A program made the position numbers and the translations under genes. This document shows, in pieces, positions 1 to 11,495 of a stretch of 59,887 nucleotides of DNA. The notes below the pieces were generated by a model. That model was not told the origin of the DNA and searched no databases. It was given only the letters and a program-made list of their open reading frames with translations. Origin of the DNA: Heterostelium multicystogenum (Eukaryota > Evosea > Eumycetozoa > Acytosteliales > Acytosteliaceae); the NCBI GenBank assembly GCA_003667245.1, contig RCNN01000142.1, forward strand, positions 1-59,887. Reading direction: 5' to 3'. Position 1 is the stretch's first letter; the number at the start of each line of letters is the position of its first letter.

Positions 1-784
1 TTGGTTGAAATTACAATAAGTTTTGTTGGAGTTAAATCCTCGACAAGGTATGGAAAAAGTTGGCAAAAAGTGGGTATCTTCTTATTAAACTCTGTTGATT
101 TAGATGCAAGTATTCTTTTTTCCATCGTTTGTAGTGATGATACTACCTAAAGTTGAATCATTATCGACCATAAATGATAAAAGTCCCAATTAAAATACTT
201 GAAACAGACCAAGATGGTGACCAAGATTCTGGATGATCCTATACATTTTGAAAGTAATCAAGAGTTAGATAGGAAGACCAATTGATATAATCAAGAGACT
301 TCAACTTACAATCACTGATTGATAAACAAAGTCTTGTATCAGTTTGGAATCTACCTGAGGGTGTCGTCATAATATGGATTGGTGGTGAAAGGGATAATTA
401 TATTTAAAAATTAATTTGCCATAGTATAAACCACTTTCATAAACTGTATTCTCGGGTCCTAAAATAACATAATGCCACTCAAGTATATTCTCCGGATGAG
501 GACATACCACTATATTCTCAACGGGATTCTTATTGATCTCTAAAAATTCTTTACGCAATCGACTCTAAAATAATAATAATAATATACAACAGTTGATTAG
601 ATTTCCATTGATGTTTGGTTGATGATTGACATCCATTGTCAATTGCAATCAATCATATGAAGAAGGTTAACCAACCAACTCAATGAATGAGAGTTAAAGA
701 TAGGGTGAAACAATCAAGATGTACTCGTACTTACAAACATTCTTTGGTGGGAGGGTGCTGAATTTCTTTATTTACAGTTGACAT
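1..784 (-). CDS. UBE2J/Ubc6-type ubiquitin-conjugating enzyme, 3' part beyond window, with frame breaks
   Basis: ER-associated E2 enzyme that passes ubiquitin to substrates, usually in ER-associated degradation. The UBC fold is clear in pieces. Exon 1 (735-784) starts ATG-Ser-Thr. Exon 2 (310-562) encodes NILEWHYVILGP, then TPSGRF and the active-site segment TRLCLSISD with the catalytic Cys. A further exon (up to about 238) gives HPESWSPSWSVSSIL, GLLSFMVDND and LASKSTEFNKK. These align in order with UBE2J1/UBE2J2. The frame breaks at least three times (near 380, 190 and 117), next to short runs of C, G and A, and the exon 2/3 junction is one base out of phase, so a straight translation stops early. 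The C-terminal membrane anchor expected for the family would lie left of base 1. Either indel errors at a contig end or a decaying copy; the conserved residues favour errors. Confidence 0.8.
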
Positions 785-1828
785 GATTGACAATTAGTGA
801 TGTGATATGATATTTGTGTTGTGACTATGTACTTTATAATATCTATATAGATTAATTACGTTGATTGTTATACTATGCTAATACTACTAAGTTTGAATAA
901 ATTGAAGAATCTATGTATATATTGATGATTATTGATTATTGGTTCTATGTAAATAGGCTATTATTATATTGTGATTGTTATAATTATTAATGTTATTGTT
1001 ATTATTATTGGTTATTTTATTACTGTTTTGTTTATAATTTTAATGAAAAATTTATAAATAATTGAAAAACCAAAATTAAAAATTCAAAAAAATAAAAAAC
1101 TGTTTATTCTAATTAATTTAAAAGAATTTGCAACTACTTTGGTTTGGTTGTTGGAATCAACTTTGAATCATATGGTAAGCTTAAGTTGATTTGATTGTCA
1201 ATCTTAAGAGGAAGAGTCTAATTTTGACGGAAGGATGATATTTAAGTTGAACTACTATCAATCAACTTAGAAATGTTATAATAATTAAATATTAAATAAA
1301 ATATTGATCACTTCCGCACTTCTTTTTTTTTTATAGCTGTCACTTGGTTTAATCAACAAAAATATATTCTGATGATATGAAATATAGACAAGCCAATAAA
1401 AGATATAAATTATATTCGATGGATGATTGACTGTATATTATATGATAGTAATTAATGTTGTTTTGTTGTTCAGTATCTTTATATAATTTCAATCAAATCC
1501 CCAAAACCTAATATTAAATTAAAATTATGTTTTGCTTGATGATAAATAATAATAATAATATTTATAATTTAAATTTTAATAGTTTGATAATGATGTTGTT
1601 ATAATTTTTATTACTGTTTGTACCATTATTTGAGATACATAAAGATGAGAGATAATCATATTTTTAAAAAAGTGAGAAAACGACTCATAACCCCACTTCA
1701 CACCCTTTACACCAACCAGTGTAAGTTTATTATTATTATTATTATTATGAATTATGGTTATAAAAAAAGTAGTTAAATTCAATTAGGTTATTATATATAT
1801 ATATTCATTTATTTGATTGATGGTTCGA
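785..1828. other. AT-rich intergenic stretch
   Basis: Lies between the 5' end of the E2 gene and the 3' end of the F-box gene, both on the minus strand. It has many short repeats of the TAT/TAA type and (TAA)n runs near 1548 and 1727. I see no supported gene; short open frames here lack coding composition. Confidence 0.6.
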
Positions 1829-2956
1829 TTATGTTTTTATTGATTTAGAAATGATTGTGCTGGATGATGTTGTTGAGGAACAAGAGGGTAGTTGATCATT
1901 GCCAATAAACATAGCTGATGGTGTCGACACTCTAACATACTTTTCAGGGCATTGCTCAATAGTTTGCCACCATCTGAGTTTTTTGGCCAACTGTCGGTTA
2001 CCGACGCTGATGATTGGCGGGTAGAAGTTCAAAGACACTATCTTTCCTTTCTTTTTGGAGAGAAGCTCCGCTGCCAATGGTCTTTCCATTCTCCCATGTC
2101 GCAATGAGAATGGAGTTCTTAGCGAGAGTCCATCACTGTGGGAAGACTGATGGCCACCATGGAAGTTTGTCACACCTTCCATGATAGGATGTCCTTCTTG
2201 AACGACTCGTCCCATTTTTAGCTGGAATGTTCTGTTGGTGACACCACCACAGATGGGATCATAGTGCTCCTTCATCCAGCGTCCTTCGAGCCTGTTTCTC
2301 CTCCGCAATGTGAGTAAGTTCCTAGCACAACACCACCACCAGCATCAACAAAATCAGCAAGTCTATCACCAACATGTGTCTGATGGAAGCCGCAATAGCT
2401 AAAGAAGAGGATTGCATCGTAGTTGAGAAGATCTGGCAACTTACGAAAATCCATTGACATTGGCAGTATCGACATTGACCAATCCATTCATTCTGAGTTG
2501 CTCCTGGACATCGAGAAAGTCTTTCTCCATAAAGCTCTGCTCCCACCACCAAGTATTTATCACGTGCGTTTTCAACATAAAACTGTTTCCATGATCTTGG
2601 GTCATTGACCAAACGACAATGAAACTTTGGAGTATGACCAAATTTCTTTATACACTTTTTGTCTCCAAAAAAAAATTCATCTTGGCAATTGCTAAAGACT
2701 GTCTTTGATACATATTGAAAGTTTGTAAAGATATCTTTACTCTCCATGCAATCAATAATTAAAAAGAACACTTCCTAAAATTATATTTATATATGGTTAA
2801 AAAAATTAACAGATTATCTAGAGATTAGATTAAATTTATAAATTATTTACTTACAATTGGTAATAACTCCAAGGTGACAGGTTTATTAATTCTATCAATT
2901 TCCAAACATATGTTATCTAAAGCTATGTCATTTTCCTCTGTAGAAAAAGCATCCAT
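1829..2956 (-). CDS. F-box protein with C-terminal glutamine-amidotransferase/ThuA-like domain (frame breaks)
   Basis: Two exons (2855-2956 and 1829-2774), joined in phase 0 at a GTAAGT...TTTTAG intron. The junction creates the F-box core ELLPIEVFFLIID...MESKDIF...VSKTVF, so the protein probably binds Skp1 as an SCF substrate receptor. After a linker with a tryptophan-rich DPRSWKQFY segment, the rest resembles the class I amidotransferase-like fold: YLVVGAELYG, DLLNYDAILFFSYCGF, LADFVDAGGGVVLGTYS, then RLEGRWMKEHYDPI, GHPIMEGVTNFHGG and IVSLNFYPPI. I see no obvious catalytic triad, so this part may bind rather than react. The conserved path changes frame at about 2515, 2455 and 2300, each by a single base; a literal translation is truncated. 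The start is the Met just before Asp-Ala-Phe-Ser. Domain identity of the C-terminal half is inferred from pattern only. Confidence 0.7.
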
Positions 2957-3419
2957 CTCTACTCTGATGATGCTCTCCTCCTCCTCCTTCAATTGGTAAT
3001 GAAAAATCGATTGGCTCCAACTAAAATAGATAAATGTAGTTCTGAATATAATAATATAAATGTAATCTAATAATATATGTAACAAAAAAACAAAATAATG
3101 GTACAAATAGATAATGATACAGATAATAATAAAATAGGATTTGGCTTTGAGATTGTGAGTATTAAACAAGCCCAAAAATCAGTTTATTTTTGACCAAAAG
3201 AATAATATTATTGAAAAAAGACGTTTGGTCAAAAATTGTTGGTTACCAAAGATTTTCTTTGATTTTTTGTTTTTTTGTTTTTTCCGATTTTACAACAAAA
3301 CCAATTTTGGAGCACTGGGAAAACTATGACTCTATATTTTTGATCAAATAAATCTAATGTTTGCTTGATTTTACAAATGATGAGGTGAATGATCGATCAT
3401 AAATATGGGTAGTTTATAT
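2957..3419. other. Intergenic, no gene seen
   Basis: Separates the F-box gene start from the FAHD1 stop. AT-rich with T-rich and A-rich runs (3260-3300). It must hold the F-box promoter. An in-frame open stretch upstream of the chosen F-box Met is low-complexity and was not included. Confidence 0.5.
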
Positions 3420-4135
3420 TTAATTGTATTTTCTGTTGATTACATCAAACTCCATCTCAATGATGTTGCTGATACCTGCTCTGACTTTTTGTCCTGGCTT
3501 AATTGGTCCAACTCCTGATGGAGTACCTGTTAAAATGATATCACCTTCCTCAAGTGTCATGACTTGGCTAACAAACTCAATCAATTTGTGGAATACTGTG
3601 TGGTGTTCATAGAGTCATTAGGTCAATGATCGCTCACTATAATAATACAATACATACCCGACAATCATCATTCCAGTGGTATCTTTTGTTTGGTTACACC
3701 GTCTACTGTCAACCAGAGTTCGACATCAGATGGATTGGCGATTTTTCTCCTTTGGGATAAAGTCAGAGACTGGGCAGAAGGTATCAAAGCCTTTGGCGAT
3801 GGTCCAACATTGTTGAAGGGTCTTTGCCTTGGACTGAAGGTCACGGGCAGTCAAATCGAGTGCAAGTGTGTATCCACAGACATGATCCATAGCATTGTCG
3901 ACCTTGATGTCACGACCACGCTTTCCAATGATGACACCCAACTCTACTTCGTGGTGGACATCAGTAGTTTGACGTGGGATCTCAATGGGTGAGCCAACAC
4001 GTACCAAACTGGACATTGGCTTCAAGAAAAAGAATGGCTCAGCAGGCACTTCATTTCCCAACTCCTTTGCATGAGCAGCATAGTTTTTCTTGCAACTGCA
4101 ATAATCTTTGAGCCTTTCTCCCAGAATCTATTCAT
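3420..4135 (-). CDS. FAHD1-like fumarylacetoacetate hydrolase domain protein (acylpyruvase / oxaloacetate decarboxylase)
   Basis: FAH-fold metal enzyme; the family member FAHD1 is a mitochondrial acylpyruvate hydrolase and oxaloacetate decarboxylase. Two exons: 3658-4135 and 3420-3595, the latter after a CACACAG acceptor. Conserved blocks in order: [36 protein letters not shown] (metal-binding His/Glu region), [39 protein letters not shown] and [18 protein letters not shown]. This spans the whole family, about 215 residues, as expected. The frame breaks near 4092 (A run one base short), 3740 (A run one base long), about 3680 and at the GGG beside the donor at 3658; all are single-base and in runs. 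The start Met-Asn-Arg-Phe-Trp agrees with the family N-terminus; I see no long targeting peptide. Confidence 0.88.
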
Positions 4136-5208
4136 CTTCTTTATATTATATTACTATCTTTAATTTCAACTGAATGTTCGAGCATTGATGTTCTGCAAGT
4201 AGATAGATTTTTTAAAATTTAATAATCATAATTTTAATTTATTGATCAATTTGACACCGACATAAAATCTTTGTGTACAAATTGGTACAAATTCATGATG
4301 CATGTCGTGTATCTACAATTGCTCAAGAGATACTCAAATGAAAATTATTAATATTAAGATAGATTTGTTGTAAATAATAATGTTTATTTTTGTTTTGTTT
4401 GTTTTCAATAATAATCAAGATCATATTAATATTAATTAATTTCTTAATTCCTTTTAAAACCTATACCTTTATAAAGAATAAACATAAAATGTTAGAAAAA
4501 TGATACTTATTTTATAAGAAGGGAGGAAGTAATAAAACATATAGATAATAATAATAATAATAATAAAAGTATTTAGAGAGTCAGTGTGTAAGAAATTATC
4601 CACATTCATTCAGAGTAGCAAATATTTACATCAATTCATCATCTCAATAAAAAAGAAGATATAAAGATAGATTGAGATTACTACTTACAATTAAAAGTTT
4701 GGTGTCTTAAAAACAAAATGAAAATTTTGTCTAGCTCTTTGGGGGATTATTCGATTTTTTTATGGCAATGATTACTTCCAAAAATATGAAAATTAAAAAT
4801 CAACTGAAAATTTTTTTTTACACAATTATGTTGGATTTTGTAATAAACTAAATTTTGATGATTCACAAAGGAAGGTAACATATTACCAATCACAATAATC
4901 AATCACCTCAACCAAGCAAGCAAACAAGCATAAATTAATAAATTATTAAATGAACTTGTTAAATCACTTATTCAATACTGTATAGCAGATCAAATCAAAT
5001 CATATTCAAGTCATATTCAAGCATTTGCAGATTCACTTATACGCCTCAGTCCTCTCTCTCATCTCTTCTTATTATCAAGTATTATGATTGGCAAATCATC
5101 ACTTTTTGTTGCATCAAGTCCAAGTTGAAGTCATTATAGTCATTCATTCACTGTATCTTGTTTTAGTTTATTTTATTTTAGTTTAGTTTAGTTCAGTTTA
5201 GTTAAATT
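4136..5208. promoter_or_regulatory. Divergent intergenic region between FAHD1 and site-2 protease genes
   Basis: Both flanking genes start from this region, so it must contain two promoters. It is AT-rich, with a (TAA)n tract at about 4545-4566. Just before the protease start, 5163-5205 holds repeated TTTAG/TTTAT units in the likely 5' leader. No additional gene is visible. Confidence 0.45.
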
Positions 5209-7086
5209 ATGAAACATCCAATCATTGTATTCCTGATAAATGTAACAGTGACTTGGTTGATATTCTTTACATTTCTAAAGATTCTTCAAGTAGGTTAGGT
5301 TTCGTACTTCAAACCAAAGCTTTTGATTTTGGATTCTCCGCGCGCGCATTTGATTCACTAATAGATTGATTATTGTTTATTTTGATCAGATTAAATTTGG
5401 ACAGAGATTATTAGATTTTTTGAATACTATTTCGGTCCATGTTGAACTATTCTCTATTAATTGGTCGACAACTAAATTCAACACATCATTGAGGAAAATA
5501 GCACAGCGATTTCGATCGATTTTGGAGTTATTGGTACAGAATTGGCAACTCCATCGTACTGATTTTACTTCCTCTGGCATTCTTTGGACTTTGTTATAAT
5601 TTAATTGTTTTACTTTGGAATAGATCAAATCAGAATGCAATTATAACACCAATCGTAAGCTATATCAAACAACCCATTGTCTATTCGTTTTACCATTATT
5701 AATTATAATAATATTATTATTATCTCTTCAGGTTCCAGGTATAAACTTCCCATTGTCACATCTTTGGTATTTAGTTTTAGCATTGGTTATAAGTGCTACA
5801 ATTCATGAGCTTGGGCATGCATTATGTACATTAAAGTAAATGAATAATCAATGAGTTTAGGTTTAGGTTTGATTCTAATATATATTGTATTAGTTTAAAG
5901 AATAGGATCAATGATTTCGGAATTTATATATTTTTCATATTTCCAAGTGCATATGTAACCATTAATTCTGTAAGTATTTCAAGACAATCGACAAGTCAAC
6001 ACCATTTATGGTCCAACGATAATTAACTGATGGATTGATTCATTTATAGGAAGATTTAGAAAGAAAATCACATTGGAAAAAGCTGAGAGTTTTTCAGTGC
6101 AGGAGTTTGGCATAATATTGTCCTGAGCTTTGTTATTTTCCTATTGATGCCTGCGACACCTTATTTTTTATCACCATTGTATCATTATTCGAATCAGGAA
6201 CTCTATGTTTCCTATGTACCAAAAGAATCTCCACTTGTTGGATCGGTAGCAGTTGGCACTAGACTACTGCAAGTTGGAGACTGTACAGTCACAAACACCT
6301 CAACCTATTTCCAATGTATCGACAAATCATGGAATGAGCCTAACTCTTATTGTTTGAATCCATCATTTAAAGAATGTTTAAATCAAACTCAAAATGTATA
6401 ATCTTTTGCATACGCAGGAACATGAGTCATCAAGAATCAAACTAATTCCTATCAAACTACCTATCATATTTATATTAACAGGTTAGGTCATGTATAGATC
6501 TTGATCAACTATTCAATATGGTTCCATGCAATAGTACTGCATTCTGTAGAGCCAAAGACAAGGATTGCATCAATCTAGCACCAGCAAGACTATTTAAAAT
6601 TAAACTATCAACCAGAGACTATGTAACAGCAGACGGCGAACCAGAAGTATTGCTATTTGTTGGAACAGCACAAGAACTTTGGGACTCTTGTATGTAGATT
6701 TAGTTAACCAAAGATATAGCTTTTATCTATTTCATTTCCTTTCCTAACAATTGTTCATTTCATTAGTTGCAACCAGCCATTATAAAGCAAGGTGGACATG
6801 GTATCCTGATATTTATAATTTTGTTGAAACACTGACAATGTTTACAGTAGCTATTTCACTTGGATTGGCAATGATGAATATGCTACCGATTGGACCATTC
6901 GACGGACACTACATAATGCTTTCGATTTTGCATTTAGGACTTTCATACTACTATCCTCACAACTCAAAGGAGAAGAACGACATCTTGAAAAACACCATCT
7001 ATAGATACCTCTCAATTATCACAACCATCTTGTTGGCTTTGAATTTAGCTATATCACTATACTTTATAATCTTTGCCAATAGATAA
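5209..7086 (+). CDS. Membrane-bound site-2 protease (MBTPS2-like intramembrane metalloprotease)
   Basis: Intramembrane zinc protease that, in the family, releases membrane-tethered transcription factors after a first luminal cut. Seven exons can be joined: 5209-5289, 5390-5654, 5732-5835, 5894-5969, 6050-6395, 6482-6689 and 6767-7086. The HExxH motif is in ISATIHELGHALCTL; then DFGIYIFFIFPSAYVTINS, VWHNIVLSF, a Cys-rich luminal loop (6240-6640) and the third metal-ligand motif MNMLPIGPFDGHYIM, all in the order seen in animal MBTPS2. Several hydrophobic membrane segments are evident, and the N-terminus (IVFLINVTVTWLIFF) is one. Frame breaks occur near 5533 (TT run) and 6088 (T run one base long); neither hits the catalytic motifs. 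Converges on the Sec14 gene. Confidence 0.9.
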
Positions 7087-7357
7087 AGGAATAATATACT
7101 ATTATTTACAACTCATTAAACAACAATGACTGATGATAGTAATAATTATTTTAACATCAAAAGAAACCCATGAATAGTTATATTATTTAAGTAATAATAT
7201 TCACTAGAGTGTTTTTAGTCATGAATATCATCGTTTTAATTAGTTATTTTTGGTCTGTTGCTTGATTGCAATTCTATTAATAAGTATATACAAAGCTATT
7301 CTATTTGGTTTGCTGTTACGTGTAAATCTGTTGTTTCATATTGAATTTTGTATGAAG

Positions 7358-8221
7358 TTAATCTTCAACTACAATTCCTTTGTAGGTATACTTGAACTTG
7401 CTTTCACCGCCATAAGCTACTAGCAATTGGCTTGCTGGAATATAATCAATAAGTTGTCTTGTTTTGACAAAACTGATCTTTGATACTGTGTATGGGTCTA
7501 GCCAATGTTTAATGATATTCCAAACACCCATGAATACCCATGGAGCATTCAAAATTAAGCATCGGGCTAGTGATTCTGGATAGTATTTCTGGAACATATC
7601 GACCATGAATTTTACCAATGGATAATCCTTCATATTAAAGGTTAGTACATTATGTTAGACTTTCAAGCAAAATATTTACATACCATATTCTTTGTACTAA
7701 AGCTTGACATATCGAAAATTAATGTACAGGTTTCAATTCCGGGTGGAAGTAAAGCTTTACCAGTTTCCATAACATATACACAGTAACGTTGTGCTTCCTC
7801 AATGTCTCGTTGACTTGAGTCATGCTTTCTTGTTCTAACGATACAAACGGGTCTTCCTTCTTTATCGGTACCATGGAAGAAACTCTTTCCAGCTTTCATT
7901 TCATTGTCAACGCTTTCTTCTGTGATTGCATCAACACCTATATTTTGGAAGGTAGCTCTAAATAGCAATGCATTATGTAGCATATTATACGCATCATTGA
8001 GATTCCATTTTCTTGCTCTACAAAATCTAGATTGGCGAAAAAAGGGTTAGACAAACTCCAGGGGCGATCGATTCCGAAGGAACATACCTCAAAATCATGG
8101 AATCATCCAATTTTGCTTTTTCTTCGCTAATTATACTATCATTATTTTCTTTTAATTTTCTTTTCATTTCCATGAGGAATTTCTCCTGATCAGGAGAAAG
8201 ATCGCCTGGGAATCCACTCAT
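7358..8221 (-). CDS. CRAL-TRIO (Sec14-like) lipid-transfer protein
   Basis: Cytosolic phospholipid-transfer/lipid-sensing protein of the Sec14 family. Three exons (8088-8221, 7684-8026, 7358-7627) join in phase and give 248 residues with no frame break. The N-terminal CRAL-TRIO-N part includes DDSMILRFCRARKWNLNDA. The lipid-binding domain follows: GRPVCIVRTRKHD, TLIFDMSSFSTKNMDYPL, FQKYYPESLARCLILNAPW, FVKTRQLIDYIP and a final beta strand ending in Tyr-Gly-Gly-Glu. It lacks membrane anchors or extra domains such as GOLD. The middle acceptor (AATATGAAG) is weak but is the only one that keeps MDYPLV intact. Confidence 0.92.
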
Positions 8222-9675
8222 ATTTTATTTGATTTCTTTATAAGGGTCTATAATTAATATTGGTACAATTGCTATAATAAATAAATAAATAGAATAAATA
8301 AATGAAGGAATTTAATGATTAATAAAACTAAACTAATAGCTTTTTAACTGTTTATAGAAATTTCGGAGGGAAGGAAAGAAATACGTTGCAAGAAACGTAG
8401 TTGTAAATTTATTAACTATGTTTATTATTGATAAAATTTAAATTCAATAATAAAAGGGCAATCCAAATTTAATAATAAATTTAAACAATAGATTAAACTC
8501 TAGTTATTTGATTCATTATTATTATTCATTATTACCAAAATATGAAGATAGATAGATTATATGTAAATTTTAGTTGCATGAATCGAATTGTGAGAATGAA
8601 GATTGAAATGAATTAAACTTAATATAGGCTATTTCGTGTTGTTGATATAGGTTTATACATTATTGGTTAGGGTGAATGCAAATTAATTATCTATTTTTTA
8701 AGTTTACAAGTAATTATAAACCCAACGACTTCATATAAAAAACAACTACTACTAAAACGAGAGTGTGTTGTTTTTCAATAGGAAATATCTATATATCATC
8801 TATGATTGCATCTGTATGATCGAGTATTTGTTTATGTTTGGTAGTGGTATTGTGATAAGGAGTGATGAATAATATCATCGGAAACAAGTCAGTTTTAATC
8901 ATTCATTCAATCTGACTTTTGACTTGATATTATAATGTTGAAAAGTTGTTGTACAGATAGATGTGCAGATTTATCATGTTTAATCATTATTATTATATTG
9001 TTTACATTAATTGTTTACTTACGTTAATTAATTAATTAAAATAAATTATTAAATGAAAATAATGTTTATACACAGTTAATTAAATATATATAAATAAATT
9101 AATAGATGATTATTTATATATTATGTTTGATTGGTGATATAATAATATATATAAGTTAGTATTACAGTTGAGTTGATTTTGTATTTTGCAAGATTTGAAA
9201 TTTAATATATTTATATTCGATGACTTCAAAAGGACCTTGCCTACAACCACCAACCAATGCAATGTTGTACTTGCACAAAAATTGAAAAAAAAAATAAAAA
9301 ACAAAATTAAAAATAAAATGGGAAATTGTCACAACGTTGTTGATATGTAGGTGTCAATTTCAGGGTAACCATTTGTGTCGATTGAATCGAGGTGAACTAA
9401 CAGACAGTTTTCTTTTGATTATCATCTCATCAAACAATCGCCACCCACTTGCTTTGTTTCTCTACTTGGAGCAGTCTTAAGCACCAAACTGAACTTGTTA
9501 TTAAACCACCACCTTTCCTTTTATTTTCAATTCCTTTCTACTCCAAACAACATTCATTCCCTACCTGAATCGGATAGAAGTGTGGGTATTGTATGTTTGA
9601 GGTTTACTTACGTCGATCTATATTACGGAGGTGAACTAATTGTACTCTATTTAGTTTCAACTATAGAAATAAATA

Positions 9676-9720
<45 letters not shown>

Positions 9721-10016
9721 TTAATGAATTTGTTGTTATGTTTATTATTATTATTATTGCCTATCTAATTTTGATTTGAAGTGGCGTGCTGTTAGTTGCA
9801 GGCAACTTAAGTTGTTTAGTTATTCTCCAATTTATTGATTTTTCTCTTAAACCTGGGAAGTTCACCCCCACTTTTGTGGCACCATAGTGGCAAGATCTTT
9901 AGGAAAAACAAACAAAAAAACAAACTAATTTAAAAAAATTGGTTTGCCAATATCAGGTCCAACTGACATGAGAAAAAAAGGGCAATCATTTTCAATTTTA
10001 AATTTGATTTCTTAAT
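8222..10016. other. 1.8 kb AT-rich intergenic stretch
   Basis: The longest gene-free stretch of the left half. It contains a long (TAA)n tract at 9676-9720 and, at 9865-9895, short CCAC/GTGG inverted repeats. Segments 9340-9500 and 9780-9900 are richer in GC than their surroundings and could hold an RNA gene or a regulatory element, but I recognise none. A 61-codon open frame at 9495-9680 lacks coding character. Confidence 0.5.
9676..9720. repeat. (TAA)n microsatellite
   Basis: About fourteen TAA units in a row on the plus strand, in the gene-free region left of the carrier gene. It is the longest perfect trinucleotide run of its kind in the window. Confidence 0.9.
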
Positions 10017-10253
10017 TTGGACATTGTCTTCAGTTCTCAGAAAATGATTCCGAATCTAGATGTTAAAGATGAAATGAATGTTCTCCAATTCGTTTGTTTT
10101 TCAGATGCTTTAAGAGGTAACATCAAAACAATTGCTATTGGATCTTCAAATGACGAATGTCTTTTATTAATATTATTTATATTAAAGATATTCAATTTAG
10201 GTCAAAGTCTGAGTGATGGATATTTTAATTCCAAGATAGAAACACTTGAATGA
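10017..10253 (+). CDS. Possible small hypothetical protein, 78 codons
   Basis: The frame from about 10041 has coding-like composition: SDALRGNIKTIAIGSSNDE and FNLGQSLSDGYFNSK, with a hydrophobic stretch LLLILFILKIF between. I recognise no family. It could be a terminal exon of a gene whose upstream part is not visible (a CAG precedes 10051), a remnant, or chance. It converges on the carrier gene with only 75 nt between stops. Confidence 0.3.
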   Translation: MDIVFSSQKMIPNLDVKDEMNVLQFVCFSDALRGNIKTIAIGSSNDECLLLILFILKIFNLGQSLSDGYFNSKIETLE

Positions 10254-10328
10254 TGCTTGGGCTGCTACCCTCCAAGCACGTCGATGTACAGACTTTCGGC
10301 ATTAGTCCATCCGTCCATAAATCTTTAT

Positions 10329-11329
10329 TTAAATAATCTTAAATATCATATCTGTAACAAGTAATTTGGCTTGTTCGTAAAAAGTAAAAGAAAAGAGATG
10401 CCGAGGCACCGGCTTTTATCATTGATGGGACTCCGCCTTTGTAGAATGCTCGCCATCCTTCGTTTTTGAACATATCCAATACACACTGTTTCAGTGTGGT
10501 ACCGCTGGGTGCCACTTGCATTCTTTTCTTTACAACATCAAAGGGTAACACGATAAATTTAGAAATGGCACCTGAAGATCCACCACTTAGCAATTGAATG
10601 ATTGGATCTTTGCCAATTCTCGAGGGGTCTTTGATTTGCTGCTGTTGCTGTTGTGTTGGTTCTTTGCAATTGCAAGGTGTATATAAATATTCTTTAGCCA
10701 TTCATAGGTTGCAAATTGTAGTGATATTTGTGGTATAATCTGGAGCACAGATGATGACAGTCCCTTGTAGGAATCCAATATATCCTTTAGTCTGTAAAAT
10801 TTCCTTCACGCAGTGGCTAATGGTTACGTGTTGATGTTGCGCAACTATGTTGGTTCTGAGTGTGTCGAACGGGTAGGAGATGGCGGTGGCTATAGAGGCC
10901 TGCACATGCTCCGGCCAGTAGCGACACTGCTGTAGGTGGTCGGTAGTGTTGATTGCTGTTTTTATGTGAGAGATAGTTCTCTCTATCTAGACTTTGTACA
11001 AATGAATTATATAAACTGAACTGTGCTGTCGCATAGCTTATCCACAAGAACTCTGCACTTAGATTTCCTTTCCAGAGTGCACGAATGCCCTCTTGTCGCG
11101 CGATTTTGAAGAGCGTATTGGTGACACCTCTATATTGAGCATCGGTCGCAGCTGCCGCAGTCTTTTGCAGCTGGAGACGTATCTTTATAACATCTAGTGG
11201 AGCTACAATCATACGAGTGGAGGCACCTGATATTGAGCCAGCAATCATATCGATATATTTATCATTTTTGGCACCACTATTACGATGGTCATTTATTTGT
11301 GGTGCATTGCCATGTACATTGTTGACCAT
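10329..11329 (-). CDS. Mitochondrial carrier (SLC25), closest to thiamine pyrophosphate carrier; four frame breaks
   Basis: Six-helix inner-membrane transporter with the three repeats of the SLC25 family. Repeat 1 has the signature PLDVIKIRLQLQ, which resembles SLC25A19/TPC1, and EGIRALWKGN. Repeat 2 has SYPFDTLRTNIVAQ and GYIGF then YKGLSSSVLQIIP. Repeat 3 has LPFDVVKKRMQV and EGWRAFYKGGVPSMIKAGAS. A Gln-rich linker sits between repeats 2 and 3. The three repeats lie in successive frames: single-base shifts at about 10890 (C run), 10770 (CC), in the Gln-rich linker near 10660, and at about 10390 (T run). With the last shift the protein ends in YEQAKLLVTDMIF and stops at 10329-10331. No intron is needed. 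All signature residues are intact, so I favour sequence error over pseudogene. Substrate assignment is tentative. Confidence 0.8.
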
Positions 11330-11495
11330 ATCTTATCCGCTGATTGTCGTTTCGTCTGACTCTAAACAAACAACCAAAAAATGAAATGAAAAGTCATGAC
11401 TTGAAAATGTGAATGATTTTCAAAATCCTATTTTTTAATTTAATTACATTTTTTTAATTTATTTCGATTCAATTAATGTATTTACAATAATTTCA

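Noticed and set aside
3690..3992. 100-codon plus-strand frame opposite FAHD1
   Set aside because: Antisense shadow of the conserved FAHD1 coding sequence.
9495..9680. 61-codon plus-strand open frame in the gene-free left region
   Set aside because: Composition is not coding-like, it runs straight into a TAA repeat, and no family resemblance was seen.
9780..9900. Possible structured RNA gene in a GC-richer patch
   Set aside because: I could not match it to any snRNA, snoRNA or class I dictyostelid RNA, and the stems seen are only 4-5 bp.
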